From Streptomyces pacificus (GTDB lineage Bacteria; Actinomycetota; Actinomycetes; Streptomycetales; Streptomycetaceae): a DNA stretch of 64,000 nt. Under the pieces are notes generated by a model. That model had not been told where the DNA came from, searched no databases, and saw nothing but the letters and a program-made list of their open reading frames with translations. The stretch is from NCBI RefSeq assembly GCF_011766325.1, contig NZ_BLLG01000001.1:434001-498000 (forward strand), given 5' to 3'. The first letter of the stretch is position 1, and every line of letters begins with the position of its first letter. This document shows, piece after piece, positions 46,018 through 56,398 of the stretch. Position numbers and translations under genes: made by a program.

Positions 46018-47358
46018 ATGGAAGGCACCACGAGCACACCCACCGGTCCCGGCGAGAGCTGCGACTACGACGACGCGGCCACCGCGCGCTGGGCGCCCGA
46101 GCCCGACAAGCGCCCCGGCCGCACGGCCTTCCAGCGCGACCGCGCGCGGGTGCTGCACTCCGCTGCACTGCGCCGGCTCGCCGGCAAGACGCAGGTGGTC
46201 ACGCCCGGTTCGCGGAGCGCGGCCTGGGACCCGAGCCCCCGTACCCGGCTGACGCACTCCCTGGAGTGCGCCCAGGTCGGCAGGGAGCTGGGCGCGGCCC
46301 TGGGCTGCGACCCCGATCTGGTGGAGGCCGCCTGCCTCGCCCACGACCTGGGCCATCCGCCCTTCGGGCACAACGGTGAGCAGGCCCTCAACGAGGTCGC
46401 CCGGGACTGCGGCGGCTTCGAGGGCAACGCCCAGTCGCTGCGGCTGCTCACCCGGATCGAGCCCAAGGCCTTCGTCCGCTCCGGAACGGACACCTCCACG
46501 ACCGGTGCGGCGGGCGGCGAGCTGGTCGGCGTCGGCCTGAACCTCACCCGCGCGGCGCTCGACGCGGCCACCAAGTACCCCTGGAGCCGGGGCGGCCACC
46601 CCACCGACCCCGGCTCGCCCAAGTTCGGTGTGTACGAGGACGACCAGCCGGTCTTCGCCTGGGTGCGGGAGGGCGCCCCGGCGTACCGCAAGTGCTTCGA
46701 GGCCCAGGTCATGGACTGGGCCGACGACGTGGCGTACTCCGTGCACGACTTCGAGGACGGTCTGCACGCGGGACACGTCGACCCGAACATGCTGCTGTCC
46801 GAGAGCGAGCGCGGCGCGATCTGGGCGGTCGCCGTCGGCCGCTATGTGCCGGGCGACACCGATCCGCAGGCCCTCGCCGACGCCCTCGACCGCCTCGTCG
46901 GCCAGGAGTGGTGGCCGCACGGCTACGACGGCTCGGCCGTCGCCCAGGCCCGGCTCAAGAATGCCACCAGCCAGCTCATCGGCCGCTTCTGCCTGGCCGC
47001 CGAGGGCGCCACCCGGCAGGCGTACGGCACCGGCAGGCTCACCCGGTACGCAGCCGAACTGGTGGTCCCGGAGCGGACCCGTCTGGAGTGCGCGGTGCTC
47101 AAGGCGGTCGCGGACCGCTATGTGATGCAGCGCGCGGAGCAGGAGGCGCTGCGCGCGGACCAGCGCATCGTCGTCGCCGAACTGGCCGAGGCCCTGGCCG
47201 CCCGGGCGCCCGGAGGCCTGGACCCTCAGTTCCGGGCGATGTTCGCCGGCGCCCGGGACGACCGGGCCCGCAAGCGGGTGATCGTCGACCAGATCGCCTC
47301 CCTCACGGACGCCTCCGCCCGCGCGCTGCACGCCAGGCTGCGCCGGGGCGCCCGGTGA
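46018..47358 (+). CDS. dgt: Deoxyguanosinetriphosphate triphosphohydrolase-like protein
   Basis: 446 residues, ATG start. HD-domain phosphohydrolase that removes triphosphate from dNTPs. [27 protein letters not shown] (first His of the HD site), [17 protein letters not shown] (His-Asp pair) and [18 protein letters not shown] are intact. Directly before a flavoprotein gene and dnaG, a conserved actinobacterial order linking it to DNA replication. The strand orientation is shared, but 230 bases separate it from the next gene. Confidence 0.93.
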   Translation: MEGTTSTPTGPGESCDYDDAATARWAPEPDKRPGRTAFQRDRARVLHSAALRRLAGKTQVVTPGSRSAAWDPSPRTRLTHSLECAQVGRELGAALGCDPDLVEAACLAHDLGHPPFGHNGEQALNEVARDCGGFEGNAQSLRLLTRIEPKAFVRSGTDTSTTGAAGGELVGVGLNLTRAALDAATKYPWSRGGHPTDPGSPKFGVYEDDQPVFAWVREGAPAYRKCFEAQVMDWADDVAYSVHDFEDGLHAGHVDPNMLLSESERGAIWAVAVGRYVPGDTDPQALADALDRLVGQEWWPHGYDGSAVAQARLKNATSQLIGRFCLAAEGATRQAYGTGRLTRYAAELVVPERTRLECAVLKAVADRYVMQRAEQEALRADQRIVVAELAEALAARAPGGLDPQFRAMFAGARDDRARKRVIVDQIASLTDASARALHARLRRGAR

Positions 47359-47584
47359 TCCGGCGGGGTCCCCGTGCCCGCCCGCGCGCCCCCGCGCTGC
47401 GCTGCGCGCCGGATCGTGCGCCCGCGTCCACCGGTCCGGAACAGGCCCTTCCGGTATGCCCGCCGGGGCGCCCCTCTTCCGCCACCACGGTCCGTGCGGG
47501 ACGCTCGCAGTGAGGCGGCGTAGCGTGTTGTGGCATCCCGGAGGACACCTCCGGGACCTCCGGCCGTGAACAGGGAGGCATCAA

Positions 47585-48853
47585 GTGGTCGACGCACATC
47601 GGACTTTCGTCATCGTGGGCGGGGGACTCGCCGGGGCCAAGGCGGCGGAGACCCTCCGTGACGAGGGCTTCACCGGCCGGGTGATCATCATCGGTGACGA
47701 ACGCGACCACCCGTACGAACGGCCGCCGCTCTCCAAGGGATATCTGACCGGCAAGGACCAGCGGGACTCCGTCTTCGTCCACGAACCCGCCTGGTACGCC
47801 CGGCACGACGTCGAGCTGCACCTCGGCCAGACCGTCACCGCCGTGGACCGGGAGGACCGCTCCGTACTGCTCGGTGACGGCACCGCCGTGCACTACGACA
47901 AACTGCTGCTCGCCACCGGCGCCGAGCCCCGCCGTCTCGAAGTGCCGGGGACGGACCTGGCCGGCGTCCACCATCTGCGCCGGCTCGCCCACGCCGACCG
48001 GCTGCGCCAGGTCCTGGCCGCCCTCGGCCGCGACAACGGCCATCTGGTGATCGCCGGGGCGGGCTGGATCGGGCTGGAGGCCGCGGCTGCCGCCCGCGGC
48101 TACGGGGCCGAGGTCACCGTCGTCGAACCCGAGCCCACTCCGCTGCACCAGGTCGTCGGCCCCGAGCTGGGGCAGCTCTTCGCCGACCTGCACCGGGAGC
48201 GAGGGGTCCGCTTCCACTTCGGCAGCCGGCTCTCCGAGATCGTCGGACAGGACGGCATGGTGCTCGCCGCCCGCACCGAGGACGGCGACGAGCACCCCGC
48301 CCACCACGTCCTCGCCGCGATCGGCGCCGCCCCCCGCACCGCTCTCGCCGAGACCGCGGGACTGGCGCTCGTCGACCGCGCACACGGCGGCGGCGTCGCC
48401 GTGGACGCCTCCCTGCGCACCTCCGACCCGGACATCTACGCCGCCGGCGACGTCGCTGCCGTCCACCACCCGCTGCTCGGCATCCGGCTGCGCGTGGAGC
48501 ACTGGGCCAACGCACTGCACGGGGGCCCCGCCGCGGCCCGCGCCATGCTCGGCCGCGAGGTCTCCTTCGACCGGGTCCCGTACTTCTTCTCCGACCAGTA
48601 CGACCTCGGCATGGAGTACTCCGGCTGGGCCCCGCCCGGCAGCTACGACCAGGTCGTGCTGCGCGGCGACGCGGGCAAGCGCGAGTTCATCGCCTTCTGG
48701 CTCAAGGACCGCAAGGTCCTCGCCGGGATGAACGTGAACGTGTGGGACGTCACAGGGGACATCCAGCAGCTGGTCCGCTCCCGCAGCGCCGTCGACACGG
48801 ACGCCCTCGCCGACCCGGGCACTGCGCTCAGCGCTGTCGCACCCGCCCCTTAG
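47585..48853 (+). CDS. Ferredoxin-reductase-type FAD oxidoreductase
   Basis: 422 residues, GTG with GGGAGG upstream. Two Rossmann folds: [17 protein letters not shown] (FAD) and LVIAGAGWIGLEAAAAA (NAD). PYERPPLSKGYLTGK and DIYAAGDVAAVHHPLLG, then VEHWANALHGG, are typical of the rubredoxin/ferredoxin reductases that feed monooxygenases and P450s. No ferredoxin or P450 is adjacent. It is related in architecture to the reductase domain of the protein at 61357. Nine bases separate it from dnaG, so co-transcription is likely. Confidence 0.88.
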   Translation: MVDAHRTFVIVGGGLAGAKAAETLRDEGFTGRVIIIGDERDHPYERPPLSKGYLTGKDQRDSVFVHEPAWYARHDVELHLGQTVTAVDREDRSVLLGDGTAVHYDKLLLATGAEPRRLEVPGTDLAGVHHLRRLAHADRLRQVLAALGRDNGHLVIAGAGWIGLEAAAAARGYGAEVTVVEPEPTPLHQVVGPELGQLFADLHRERGVRFHFGSRLSEIVGQDGMVLAARTEDGDEHPAHHVLAAIGAAPRTALAETAGLALVDRAHGGGVAVDASLRTSDPDIYAAGDVAAVHHPLLGIRLRVEHWANALHGGPAAARAMLGREVSFDRVPYFFSDQYDLGMEYSGWAPPGSYDQVVLRGDAGKREFIAFWLKDRKVLAGMNVNVWDVTGDIQQLVRSRSAVDTDALADPGTALSAVAPAP

Positions 48854-48862
48854 GATTCACCC

Positions 48863-50770
48863 GTGGCGGGACGGATCAACGACGACGACGTGAAGGCGGT
48901 GCGGGACGCGGTCCCCATCGACTCCGTCGTGTCCGAGTACCTCCAGCTGCGCAACGCGGGCGGCGGCAACCTCAAGGGCCTGTGCCCGTTCCACGACGAG
49001 AAGTCCCCCTCCTTCCAGGTCAGTCCGGGCAAGGGCCTCTTCCACTGCTTCGGCTGCCAGGAGGGCGGGGACACCATCGCCTTCGTGATGAAGATCGACC
49101 ATCTGTCGTTCTCCGAGGCGGTCGAGCGCCTCGCGGCCCAGGCCGGCATCACCCTGCGCTACGAGGAGGGCGGGTACAACCCGGCCCATCAGCGCGGTGA
49201 GCGCATCCGGCTGGTGGAGGCCCACCGGGTCGCGGCCCGGTACTACGCCGAGCAGCTCGACGGCGCCGAGGCCGAGACCGGCCGGAGGTTCCTCGCGGAG
49301 CGGGGCTTCGACCAGGCGGCCGCGCAGCACTTCGGCGTGGGCTACAGCCCGGCCGGCTGGGACCACCTCACCCGCTTCCTGCGCGGCAAGGGCTTCTCCG
49401 ACAAGGAGCTGCTGCTCTCCGGTCTCTCCCAGGAGGGCCGCCGGGGCCCCATCGACCGCTTCCGCGGCCGGCTGATGTGGCCGATCCGGGACATCTCGGG
49501 CGACGTGGTCGGCTTCGGCGCCCGCCGGCTCCGCGACGACGACAACGGCCCGAAGTACCTGAACACCCCGGAGACCGCGATCTACCGCAAGTCCCAGGTG
49601 CTCTACGGCATCGACCTGGCGAAGAAGGAGATCGCCAAGTCCAGCCGCGCCGTGGTCGTCGAGGGGTACACGGACGTGATGGCCTGCCACCTCGCGGGCG
49701 TCACGACGGCGATCGCGACCTGCGGCACCGCCTTCGGCGGCGACCACATCAAGATTCTGCGCCGGCTGCTGATGGACAACGGCAGCGCCAAGGTGATCTT
49801 CACCTTCGACGGCGACGCGGCCGGCCAGAAGGCCGCGCTCCGGGCCTTCGAGGACGACCAGAAGTTCGCCGCCGAGACCTTCATCGCCGTCGCCCCGGAC
49901 GGCATGGACCCGTGCGACCTGCGGCTCGCCAAGGGCGACGAGGCCGTGCGGGAGCTGGCCGAGCCGCGCGACCAGCTGTTCGAGTTCGCGATCCGGCAGA
50001 TCGTGAAGGCGTACGACCTGGAGACCCCGGTCGGCAGGGCCGCGGCCCTCGACGAGGCGGCGCCCATCGTCGCGCGCATCAAGAACAGCGCATCCCAGCA
50101 CGAGGTGGCCGTCCAGCTGGCCGGCCTGCTCGGCATCCTCGACACGCAGTTCGTGGTGCGCCGCGTCGCGCAACTCGCCCGGTGGGCGCGGGAGCGGGGG
50201 ACCGGCGGCGGACGGGGGCCCGCCCCCGCACCCCACTCCCCGCGGTACGGCACCGCCCCCCCCGCCCCGCGCCCGGACGGGCCGGCGCTCAATCTGCGCA
50301 GTCCCGCCCACCGCACCGAGCGCGAACTGCTGAAGCTCGCACTCCAGCATCCGGAGCTGGTATCGCCCGCCTTCGACGCCTACGGGGCGGACGAGTTCAC
50401 GGCCCCGCCGTACGCCGCCGTACGCCGGGCGATCGCCGACGCGGGCGGCGCGGAGTTCGGTGTGCCGGACCCTCCCGCCTATCTGGCCCGCGTCCGGGAA
50501 GCCGCGCCCGACGACTCCGTCCGCGCGATGGTCACCGAACTCGCGGTGGAATCCGTCCACTCCAGAACCATCGACGAGAGCTACGCGGGCGTCCAGCTCG
50601 TCCAGGTCCGGCTGCGCGCCGCCGACCGCCGCATCCGCGAGGTCCAGGGCACCCTGGCCCGTGTCGGTGCCCAGGCCGACCCCGAGCGGATCGCCGCCGT
50701 GCAGAACGACCTCTGGGTCCTCCAGCAGTACGCCCAGTCGCTCCGCAACCGCGGCGCGGACGCGCTCTGA
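48863..50770 (+). CDS. dnaG: DNA primase
   Basis: 635 residues, GTG start. It makes RNA primers at the replication fork. N-terminal zinc-binding domain with CPFHDEKSPSF and HCFGCQEGG (CHC2-type), TOPRIM catalytic core with VVEGYTDVMA and FTFDGDAAGQKA, and a C-terminal helicase-binding domain (about 450-630) after a Pro/Gly-rich linker. Complete and of normal length. It lies between the flavoprotein gene and an hrdA-like sigma factor gene. Confidence 0.96.
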   Translation: MAGRINDDDVKAVRDAVPIDSVVSEYLQLRNAGGGNLKGLCPFHDEKSPSFQVSPGKGLFHCFGCQEGGDTIAFVMKIDHLSFSEAVERLAAQAGITLRYEEGGYNPAHQRGERIRLVEAHRVAARYYAEQLDGAEAETGRRFLAERGFDQAAAQHFGVGYSPAGWDHLTRFLRGKGFSDKELLLSGLSQEGRRGPIDRFRGRLMWPIRDISGDVVGFGARRLRDDDNGPKYLNTPETAIYRKSQVLYGIDLAKKEIAKSSRAVVVEGYTDVMACHLAGVTTAIATCGTAFGGDHIKILRRLLMDNGSAKVIFTFDGDAAGQKAALRAFEDDQKFAAETFIAVAPDGMDPCDLRLAKGDEAVRELAEPRDQLFEFAIRQIVKAYDLETPVGRAAALDEAAPIVARIKNSASQHEVAVQLAGLLGILDTQFVVRRVAQLARWARERGTGGGRGPAPAPHSPRYGTAPPAPRPDGPALNLRSPAHRTERELLKLALQHPELVSPAFDAYGADEFTAPPYAAVRRAIADAGGAEFGVPDPPAYLARVREAAPDDSVRAMVTELAVESVHSRTIDESYAGVQLVQVRLRAADRRIREVQGTLARVGAQADPERIAAVQNDLWVLQQYAQSLRNRGADAL

Positions 50771-51141
50771 CGAGCCGCGCCGGGCCCCCTGGCGCCGGGC
50801 CGTGGCGCAACGGGCCGTCGGACCGGCCGGGAGACGCGGCCCGGTCCTGCGCCCCGGCACCCTGCCGGGGCGGACCGCGCGCAGCACCCGGTCCGCCGGT
50901 CACCGCGCGGTCACACCACGGGCGCAAAAAGTCACCGCACGCCCCTCGTGGCAGTGATGTGCCGTACTCCACACTGGGGTGCGGTGCCTGAGTCCCCGGA
51001 GCGCGGCCGGCCCACGGCAGGTGGGCCACCCAATCCCGCGGATCCGCTCATCGTGTAAGGGACGGACGGCGGCCCGGCCGCCGTCCCCGTCCCGCTGCCG
51101 CCTGCCCCCGACCGGCAGCATCCACTCTGGAGGTCGCCCCC
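50771..51141. other. Intergenic region upstream of the sigma factor gene
   Basis: 371 bases. The middle part (about 50925-51060) is less GC-rich and probably contains the promoter, but no confident -35/-10 pair was found. CTGGAGG at 51128-51134 is the ribosome-binding site for 51142. No gene. Confidence 0.5.
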
Positions 51142-52248
51142 GTGCAGACCCGCACCCCGACCGAAGCCGAGCCGTTCGCGGCGGTCCCGCCGCAGAGCCG
51201 GGCAGCGCACCACCCCGAGAACGAGCCCCTACCGGTGCCGGACGGCAGGGAGGCAGCAGACGGAGCAGCAACGGACGGCCCGCCCGAGCCCGTCGGGTCC
51301 CCCGGGCCGCGGGCCCGCGGGGACGCGGGCAGCCATCCGCCCTCCTCCGACCTGTTCCGGCAGTATCTGCGGGAGATCGGGAGGATCCCGCTGCTCAGCG
51401 CGGCCGAGGAGGTGGAGCTCGCCCGCCGGGTGGAGGCGGGTCTCTTCGCCGAGGAGAAGCTGGGCAGCACCCCCGACCTCGACTCCCAGCTCGCCCACGA
51501 CCTCGACCGGCTCGTGGTCATGGGCCGGATGGCCAAGCGCCGGCTCATCGAGGCCAATCTGCGGCTCGTCGTGTCCGTCGCCAAGCGGTACATCGGGCGC
51601 GGGCTGACCATGCTCGACCTCGTACAGGAGGGCAACCTCGGGCTGATCCGCGCCGTGGAGAAGTTCGACTACGCGCGCGGTTTCAAGTTCTCCACGTACG
51701 CGACCTGGTGGATCCGCCAGGCCATGTCACGGGCTCTCGCCGACCAGGCGCGGACCATCCGTGTCCCCGTCCACGTCGTGGAGCTCATCAACCGCGTCGT
51801 GCGGGTCCAGCGGCGGCTGCTCCAGGAACGCGGCTGCGAACCCACGGCCGAGGAGGTCGCCGCCCAGCTCGACCTGGCGCCGGAACGCGTCGGCGAGGTC
51901 CTGCGGCTCGCCCAGGAACCGGTGTCGCTGCACGCGCCGGTCGGCGAGGAGGATGATGTCGCCCTCGGCGACCTCATCGAGGACGGCGACGCCGCGTCAC
52001 CCGTGGAATCCGCCGCCTTCCTGCTGCTGCGGCAGCACCTCGAAGCCGTGCTCTCCACGCTCGGTGAACGGGAGCGGAAGGTGGTGCAGCTGCGCTACGG
52101 GCTGGCCGACGGCCGCCCCCGCACCCTGGAGGAGATCGGCCGGATCTTCGGCGTCACCCGTGAACGCATCCGCCAGATCGAGTCCAAGACCCTCGGCAAG
52201 CTGCGCGACCACACCTACGCCGACCAGTTGCGCGGCTATCTCGACTGA
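51142..52248 (+). CDS. hrdA: RNA polymerase sigma factor, sigma-70 family group 1/2 (HrdA-like)
   Basis: 368 residues, GTG start. Region 1.2 ([20 protein letters not shown]), region 2 ([38 protein letters not shown]), region 3 and region 4.2 ([20 protein letters not shown]) are complete and closely match principal-sigma-type recognition residues, so it should read vegetative-like promoters. The N-terminal 60 residues are short and variable, unlike the long HrdB. The position next to dnaG is that of hrdA in Streptomyces, which is why this symbol is given; hrdC or hrdD cannot be fully excluded. Confidence 0.85.
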   Translation: MQTRTPTEAEPFAAVPPQSRAAHHPENEPLPVPDGREAADGAATDGPPEPVGSPGPRARGDAGSHPPSSDLFRQYLREIGRIPLLSAAEEVELARRVEAGLFAEEKLGSTPDLDSQLAHDLDRLVVMGRMAKRRLIEANLRLVVSVAKRYIGRGLTMLDLVQEGNLGLIRAVEKFDYARGFKFSTYATWWIRQAMSRALADQARTIRVPVHVVELINRVVRVQRRLLQERGCEPTAEEVAAQLDLAPERVGEVLRLAQEPVSLHAPVGEEDDVALGDLIEDGDAASPVESAAFLLLRQHLEAVLSTLGERERKVVQLRYGLADGRPRTLEEIGRIFGVTRERIRQIESKTLGKLRDHTYADQLRGYLD

Positions 52249-52276
52249 CGGCGACGGTGACGGTGACGGTGACGGT
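52247..52276. repeat. GACGGT hexamer tandem repeat
   Basis: Five units of GACGG(C/T) starting within the stop codon of the sigma factor gene. Simple sequence repeat. Confidence 0.8.
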
Positions 52277-52350
52277 GGGGACGCGACATGGCGGATGCCG
52301 GGCCGCTCCGACTCTCCGGCCGGAGCGCCCGGCCTCCGCCCCGAGGCGGC

Positions 52351-54276
52351 TCAGTCGACCTCGGCGACCGCCTGAGCGAACTGCGCCGCGTACAGCCGTG
52401 CGTACGCGCCCCCCGCCGGCAGCAGCTCCTCGTGCGTGCCCTGTTCGACGAGGGCACCGTTCTCCATCACCAGGATCACGTCCGCGTCCCTGATGGTGGA
52501 GAGCCGGTGTGCGATGACGAACGACGTGCGCCCGTGGGCGAGCCGGGCCATCGCCTTCTGGATCAGCACCTCGGTGCGGGTGTCGACCGAGCTGGTGGCC
52601 TCGTCCAGCACCAGGATCGCCGGGTCGGACAGGAACGCCCGGGCAATCGTGATCAGCTGCTTCTCTCCGGCGCTGACAGCGGCCCCCTCGTCGTCGACGA
52701 CCGTGTCGTAGCCGTCGGGAAGGGTCCGCACGAAGCGGTCGGCGTGGGCCGCCCGCGCCGCCGCCTCGATCTCCTCACGGGTGACCTCGCGGGAGGCGCC
52801 GTAGGCGATGTTCTCCGCTATCGTGCCGCCGAACAGCCAGGTGTCCTGCAGCACCATCCCGATCCCGGCGCGCAGGTCGTCCCGGGACATCGCGGCGGCG
52901 TCGACCCCGTCCAGGGTGATCCGGCCGCCGGTCACCTCGTAGAACCGCATCAGCAGATTGACCAGCGTGGTCTTGCCCGCCCCCGTCGGGCCGACGATCG
53001 CGACCTTCTGACCCGGCTCGACCGCAAGCGACAGATCCTCGATGAGCGGCTTCAGCGGGTCGTAGCGGAAGGAGACCCGCTCCAGTGCGACCGCGCCCCG
53101 GGCCTGCCCGGGACGGGCCCCGCGGACCGGGTCCGGGGCCTGTTCCTCGGCGTCCAGCAGATCGAAGATCCGCTCGGCGGACGCCACCCCGGACTGCACC
53201 AGGTTCGCCATCGACGCCACCTGCGTCAGCGGCATCGAGAACTGCCGCGAGTACTGGATGAACGCCTGCACCTCGCCGATCGTCAGCGTGCCGGACGCGA
53301 CCCGCAGCCCGCCGACGACCGCCACCAGCACATAGTTGAGGTTGGAGACGAAGTACATCAGCGGCTGCATGACCCCGCTGCCGAACTGGGCCCGGAACCC
53401 CGCCTCGTACAGTGCCTCGTTCTGCTCGGCGAACTCCTGTGCCGCCTGCCCCTGGCGCCCGAAGACCTTCACCAGGGTGTGGCCGGAGTACATCTCCTCG
53501 ATGTGCGCGTTGAGCCGGCCCGTGGACTGCCACTGCCGGACGAACTGTGGCTGGGAGAGCTTGCCGACCCGCGCGGCCACCGCCACCGAGAGCGGCACGG
53601 TCACCAGCGCGACCAGGGCCAGCAGCGGCGAGATCCAGAACATCATCGCCAGCACCCCCACGATCGTCAGCAGGGAGTTGATCAGCTGCCCCATCGACTG
53701 CTGCATCGTCTGCGAGATGTTGTCGATGTCGTTCGTCGCCCGGCTCAGCACCTCACCGCGTCTGGCCTGGTCGAAGTACGACAGCGGCAGCCGCGCGAGC
53801 TTCGCCTGCACCTCCTCGCGCATCCGGTACATCGTCCGGTTGATGACCCGGGTCGACGCCCGTGTCGACACCAGCATCAGCAGGCCCGCTGCCGCGAACA
53901 CCGCGAGCGCCACGAGCAGCACCCCGCCGACCGTCGTGAAGTCGATTCCGCGGCCGGGGGTGAAGTCCACTGCGGACAGCATGTCCGCCAGGCCTCCGTC
54001 ACCGCGCTCACGCAGCCCCTCGACAGCCTCCTCCCGGGACAGTCCGTCCGGCATCTCGCGCCCCACGACACCCGCGAAGACCAGGTCGGTGGCCTTGCCG
54101 AGGATCCAGGGACCGGCCACCGACAGCGCCACGCTCCCCACGCCGGCCGCGACCATCACCCACAGGGCCGCCTTCTCCGGGAGCAGCTGCCGCAGCAGCC
54201 GCCGTCCCGAGCCCTTGAAGTCCATGCTCCGCTCGCCGGACTGGCCCATCATCATGCGTCCACCGGGACCGGCCAT
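52351..54276 (-). CDS. ABC exporter half-transporter, canonical ATPase site
   Basis: 641 residues, ATG start overlapping the upstream gene's stop by one base. Type IV exporter with six membrane helices (about 38-330) and a C-terminal ATPase: Walker A GPTGAGKT, a signature VSAGEKQ that deviates from LSGGQ, Walker B ILVLDEATSSVD with catalytic Glu, and H-loop IAHRLST. An extracytoplasmic loop of about 50 residues (MPDGLSREEAVEG onwards) lies between helices 1 and 2. It forms a heterodimer with the next gene product. The substrate is unknown; multidrug or lipid export is typical. Confidence 0.88.
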   Translation of the reverse strand: MAGPGGRMMMGQSGERSMDFKGSGRRLLRQLLPEKAALWVMVAAGVGSVALSVAGPWILGKATDLVFAGVVGREMPDGLSREEAVEGLRERGDGGLADMLSAVDFTPGRGIDFTTVGGVLLVALAVFAAAGLLMLVSTRASTRVINRTMYRMREEVQAKLARLPLSYFDQARRGEVLSRATNDIDNISQTMQQSMGQLINSLLTIVGVLAMMFWISPLLALVALVTVPLSVAVAARVGKLSQPQFVRQWQSTGRLNAHIEEMYSGHTLVKVFGRQGQAAQEFAEQNEALYEAGFRAQFGSGVMQPLMYFVSNLNYVLVAVVGGLRVASGTLTIGEVQAFIQYSRQFSMPLTQVASMANLVQSGVASAERIFDLLDAEEQAPDPVRGARPGQARGAVALERVSFRYDPLKPLIEDLSLAVEPGQKVAIVGPTGAGKTTLVNLLMRFYEVTGGRITLDGVDAAAMSRDDLRAGIGMVLQDTWLFGGTIAENIAYGASREVTREEIEAAARAAHADRFVRTLPDGYDTVVDDEGAAVSAGEKQLITIARAFLSDPAILVLDEATSSVDTRTEVLIQKAMARLAHGRTSFVIAHRLSTIRDADVILVMENGALVEQGTHEELLPAGGAYARLYAAQFAQAVAEVD

Positions 54277-56009
54277 CAGACCGCCTCCGCCTCTGTCAGC
54301 TGGGAGAGGACGATCTCCCGGTATGTCTCGTTACCGTCCATCAGTTCGTGATGGCGGCCCGTGCCGACGACCCGGCCCTCGTCGAGGACCACGATCCGGT
54401 CGGCATCGCGGATGGTCGACACCCGCTGGGCGACGATCACGACCGTCGACTCGGCCGTCTCCAGTGCCAGAGCGCCGCGCAGCGCCGCGTCCGTCGCGTA
54501 GTCCAGCGCGGAGAAGGAGTCGTCGAACAGATAGATCTCAGGCCGCTGTACCAGCGTGCGCGCGATCGCGAGCCGCTGCCGCTGGCCGCCCGACACGTTC
54601 GTGCCGCCCTGGGACACGGGCGCCTCGAGTCCACCGTCAAGCTCGCGCACGAAGTCCGCGGCCTGCGCGACCTCCAGCGCCCGCCACAGCTCCTCGTCAC
54701 TCGCGCCGGGGTTCCCGTAGCGCAGGTTCGTCGCGACCGTCCCCGAGAACAGGTACGGCTTCTGCGGCACCAGCCCCACGGTCCGCGCCATCAGCGCCGG
54801 ATCCAGCTCCCGTACGTCGACACCGCCCACGAGGACCTCGCCGCCGGTGACATCGAACAGCCTGGGCACCAGCCCCAGCAGGGTCGACTTGCCGCTGCCC
54901 GTCGAGCCGATGACCGCGGTCGTCTCCCCGGGCCGGGCCACCAGGTCCACCCCGTACAGCACGGGCTGCTCCGCGCCCGGATAGCGGAACCCGACATCCC
55001 GGACCTCCAGATGGCCGCGCCGCGCCGTCTCGCGGACCGGGGCGGCCGGCGGCACCACACTCGACTCGGTCGTCAGGACCTCCGCGATGCGCTCGGCGCA
55101 GACCTCGGCGCGCGGCACCATCATGAACATGAAGGTGGCCATCATCACGGCCATGACGATCTGCATCAGATAGGCGAGGAAGGCGGTGAGGGCGCCGATC
55201 TGCATGGCGCCGGCGTCGATGCGGTGGGCGCCGAACCAGACGACGGCGATACTCGACACGTTCACGACGGTCATCACGATGGGGAACATCAGGGCCATCA
55301 GACGGCCCGTCGCCAGCGAAACGTCCGTCAGCTCGGCGTTCGCCAGGCGGAACCGCCCTGCCTCGTAGCCGTCCTTCACAAAAGCCCTGATCACACGGTT
55401 GCCGGTGATCTGCTCCCGCAGCACCCGGTTGACCGTGTCGAGCCGCTCCTGCAGGGTCCGGAACAGCGGCCGCATCCTCCTGACGATCAGCGACACCGAG
55501 ACACCCAGTACCGGTACGACCGCGAGCAGCACCGCCGACAGCGGCACGTCCAGGGAGAGGGCCAGCACGACGCCGCCGACGCACATGATCGGCGCGGAGA
55601 CCATCAGCGTGAACGCCATCAGCACCAGCGTCTGGACCTGCTGGACGTCGTTGGTCGTCCGCGTGATGAGCGACGGCGCGCCGAAGTGCGCCACCTCGCG
55701 GGCCGAGAACGACTGGACCCGGTCGAACACCGCGGCCCGTACGTCCCGTCCCAGCGCGGCGGCGGTCCGCGCGCCGTAGTACACGGCTCCGATGCTGCAG
55801 ACGACCTGGACGACGCTGATACCGGTCATCAGCGCGCCGAACGTGAGGATGTAACCGGTGTCTCCCGTAATGACACCGTTGTCGATGATGTCCGCATTGA
55901 GTGTGGGCAGATAGAGCGTGGCGCCGGTCTGGAGCAGCTGCAGCGCCACCAGCACGGTGATCGCCTGCCGGTGGGGACGCAGGAACGTCCGGAGGAGTCG
56001 TATGAGCAC
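54276..56009 (-). CDS. ABC exporter half-transporter, degenerate ATPase site
   Basis: 577 residues from GTG 56009; the frame extends to 56051, but MLIRLLRTFLRPHRQ is the usual start. Six membrane helices, then an ATPase domain with Walker A GSTGSGKS and signature VSGGQRQR. Walker B ends in FDDSFSALD (Asp in place of the catalytic Glu) and the H-loop reads VAQRVST (Gln instead of His). One of the two composite ATP sites should therefore be non-hydrolytic, as in known heterodimeric exporters. Partner of the overlapping gene. Confidence 0.88.
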   Translation of the reverse strand: MLIRLLRTFLRPHRQAITVLVALQLLQTGATLYLPTLNADIIDNGVITGDTGYILTFGALMTGISVVQVVCSIGAVYYGARTAAALGRDVRAAVFDRVQSFSAREVAHFGAPSLITRTTNDVQQVQTLVLMAFTLMVSAPIMCVGGVVLALSLDVPLSAVLLAVVPVLGVSVSLIVRRMRPLFRTLQERLDTVNRVLREQITGNRVIRAFVKDGYEAGRFRLANAELTDVSLATGRLMALMFPIVMTVVNVSSIAVVWFGAHRIDAGAMQIGALTAFLAYLMQIVMAVMMATFMFMMVPRAEVCAERIAEVLTTESSVVPPAAPVRETARRGHLEVRDVGFRYPGAEQPVLYGVDLVARPGETTAVIGSTGSGKSTLLGLVPRLFDVTGGEVLVGGVDVRELDPALMARTVGLVPQKPYLFSGTVATNLRYGNPGASDEELWRALEVAQAADFVRELDGGLEAPVSQGGTNVSGGQRQRLAIARTLVQRPEIYLFDDSFSALDYATDAALRGALALETAESTVVIVAQRVSTIRDADRIVVLDEGRVVGTGRHHELMDGNETYREIVLSQLTEAEAV

Positions 56010-56398
56010 GGCTGTCTCTCGGTTCGGGGGCATGCACGGGGTCGCCCCCATACTCCGTTACCGGAGTGTCGGGTGCCCAAGGGTTTTCGCCAAGCCCCGG
56101 TCAAGAACGCCCGGGTGGACGGACGACCGGGCGGTCTCCGGGCGGACCGGGCAGTCCTGGGCGCGCGGGCGGCAGTCCGGGCAGTGGGAAGTCCGGGCAG
56201 TGGGAAGTCCGGGGCGGAAGTCCTGGTGGGCCCGGCCCGTCCAGGCCCACCCGGACTTCCGCCCATGGGCACGCATACGGGACGGGCCGCCCCTGCCGAC
56301 CGACGGGCCGCCCCGGCGGAAGGAGTACGGGCCACCGGGGCGCGGACCCGGGGCCGCCCCGCCGGCGGAGCATCAACCGGCCGCGGCCCCCTCGCCGG
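56010..56398. other. Intergenic region with repeats
   Basis: 389 bases. It includes two or three copies of a GTCCGGGCAGTGGGAA unit (about 56175-56212), the long hairpin at 56212-56264 and GC-rich sequence. No gene. Confidence 0.55.
56212..56264. terminator. Long hairpin after the FGGY kinase gene
   Basis: 20-base arms 56212-56231 and 56245-56264 pair with one mismatch and a 13-base loop. It may terminate the minus-strand kinase gene 135 bases away. Confidence 0.55.
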
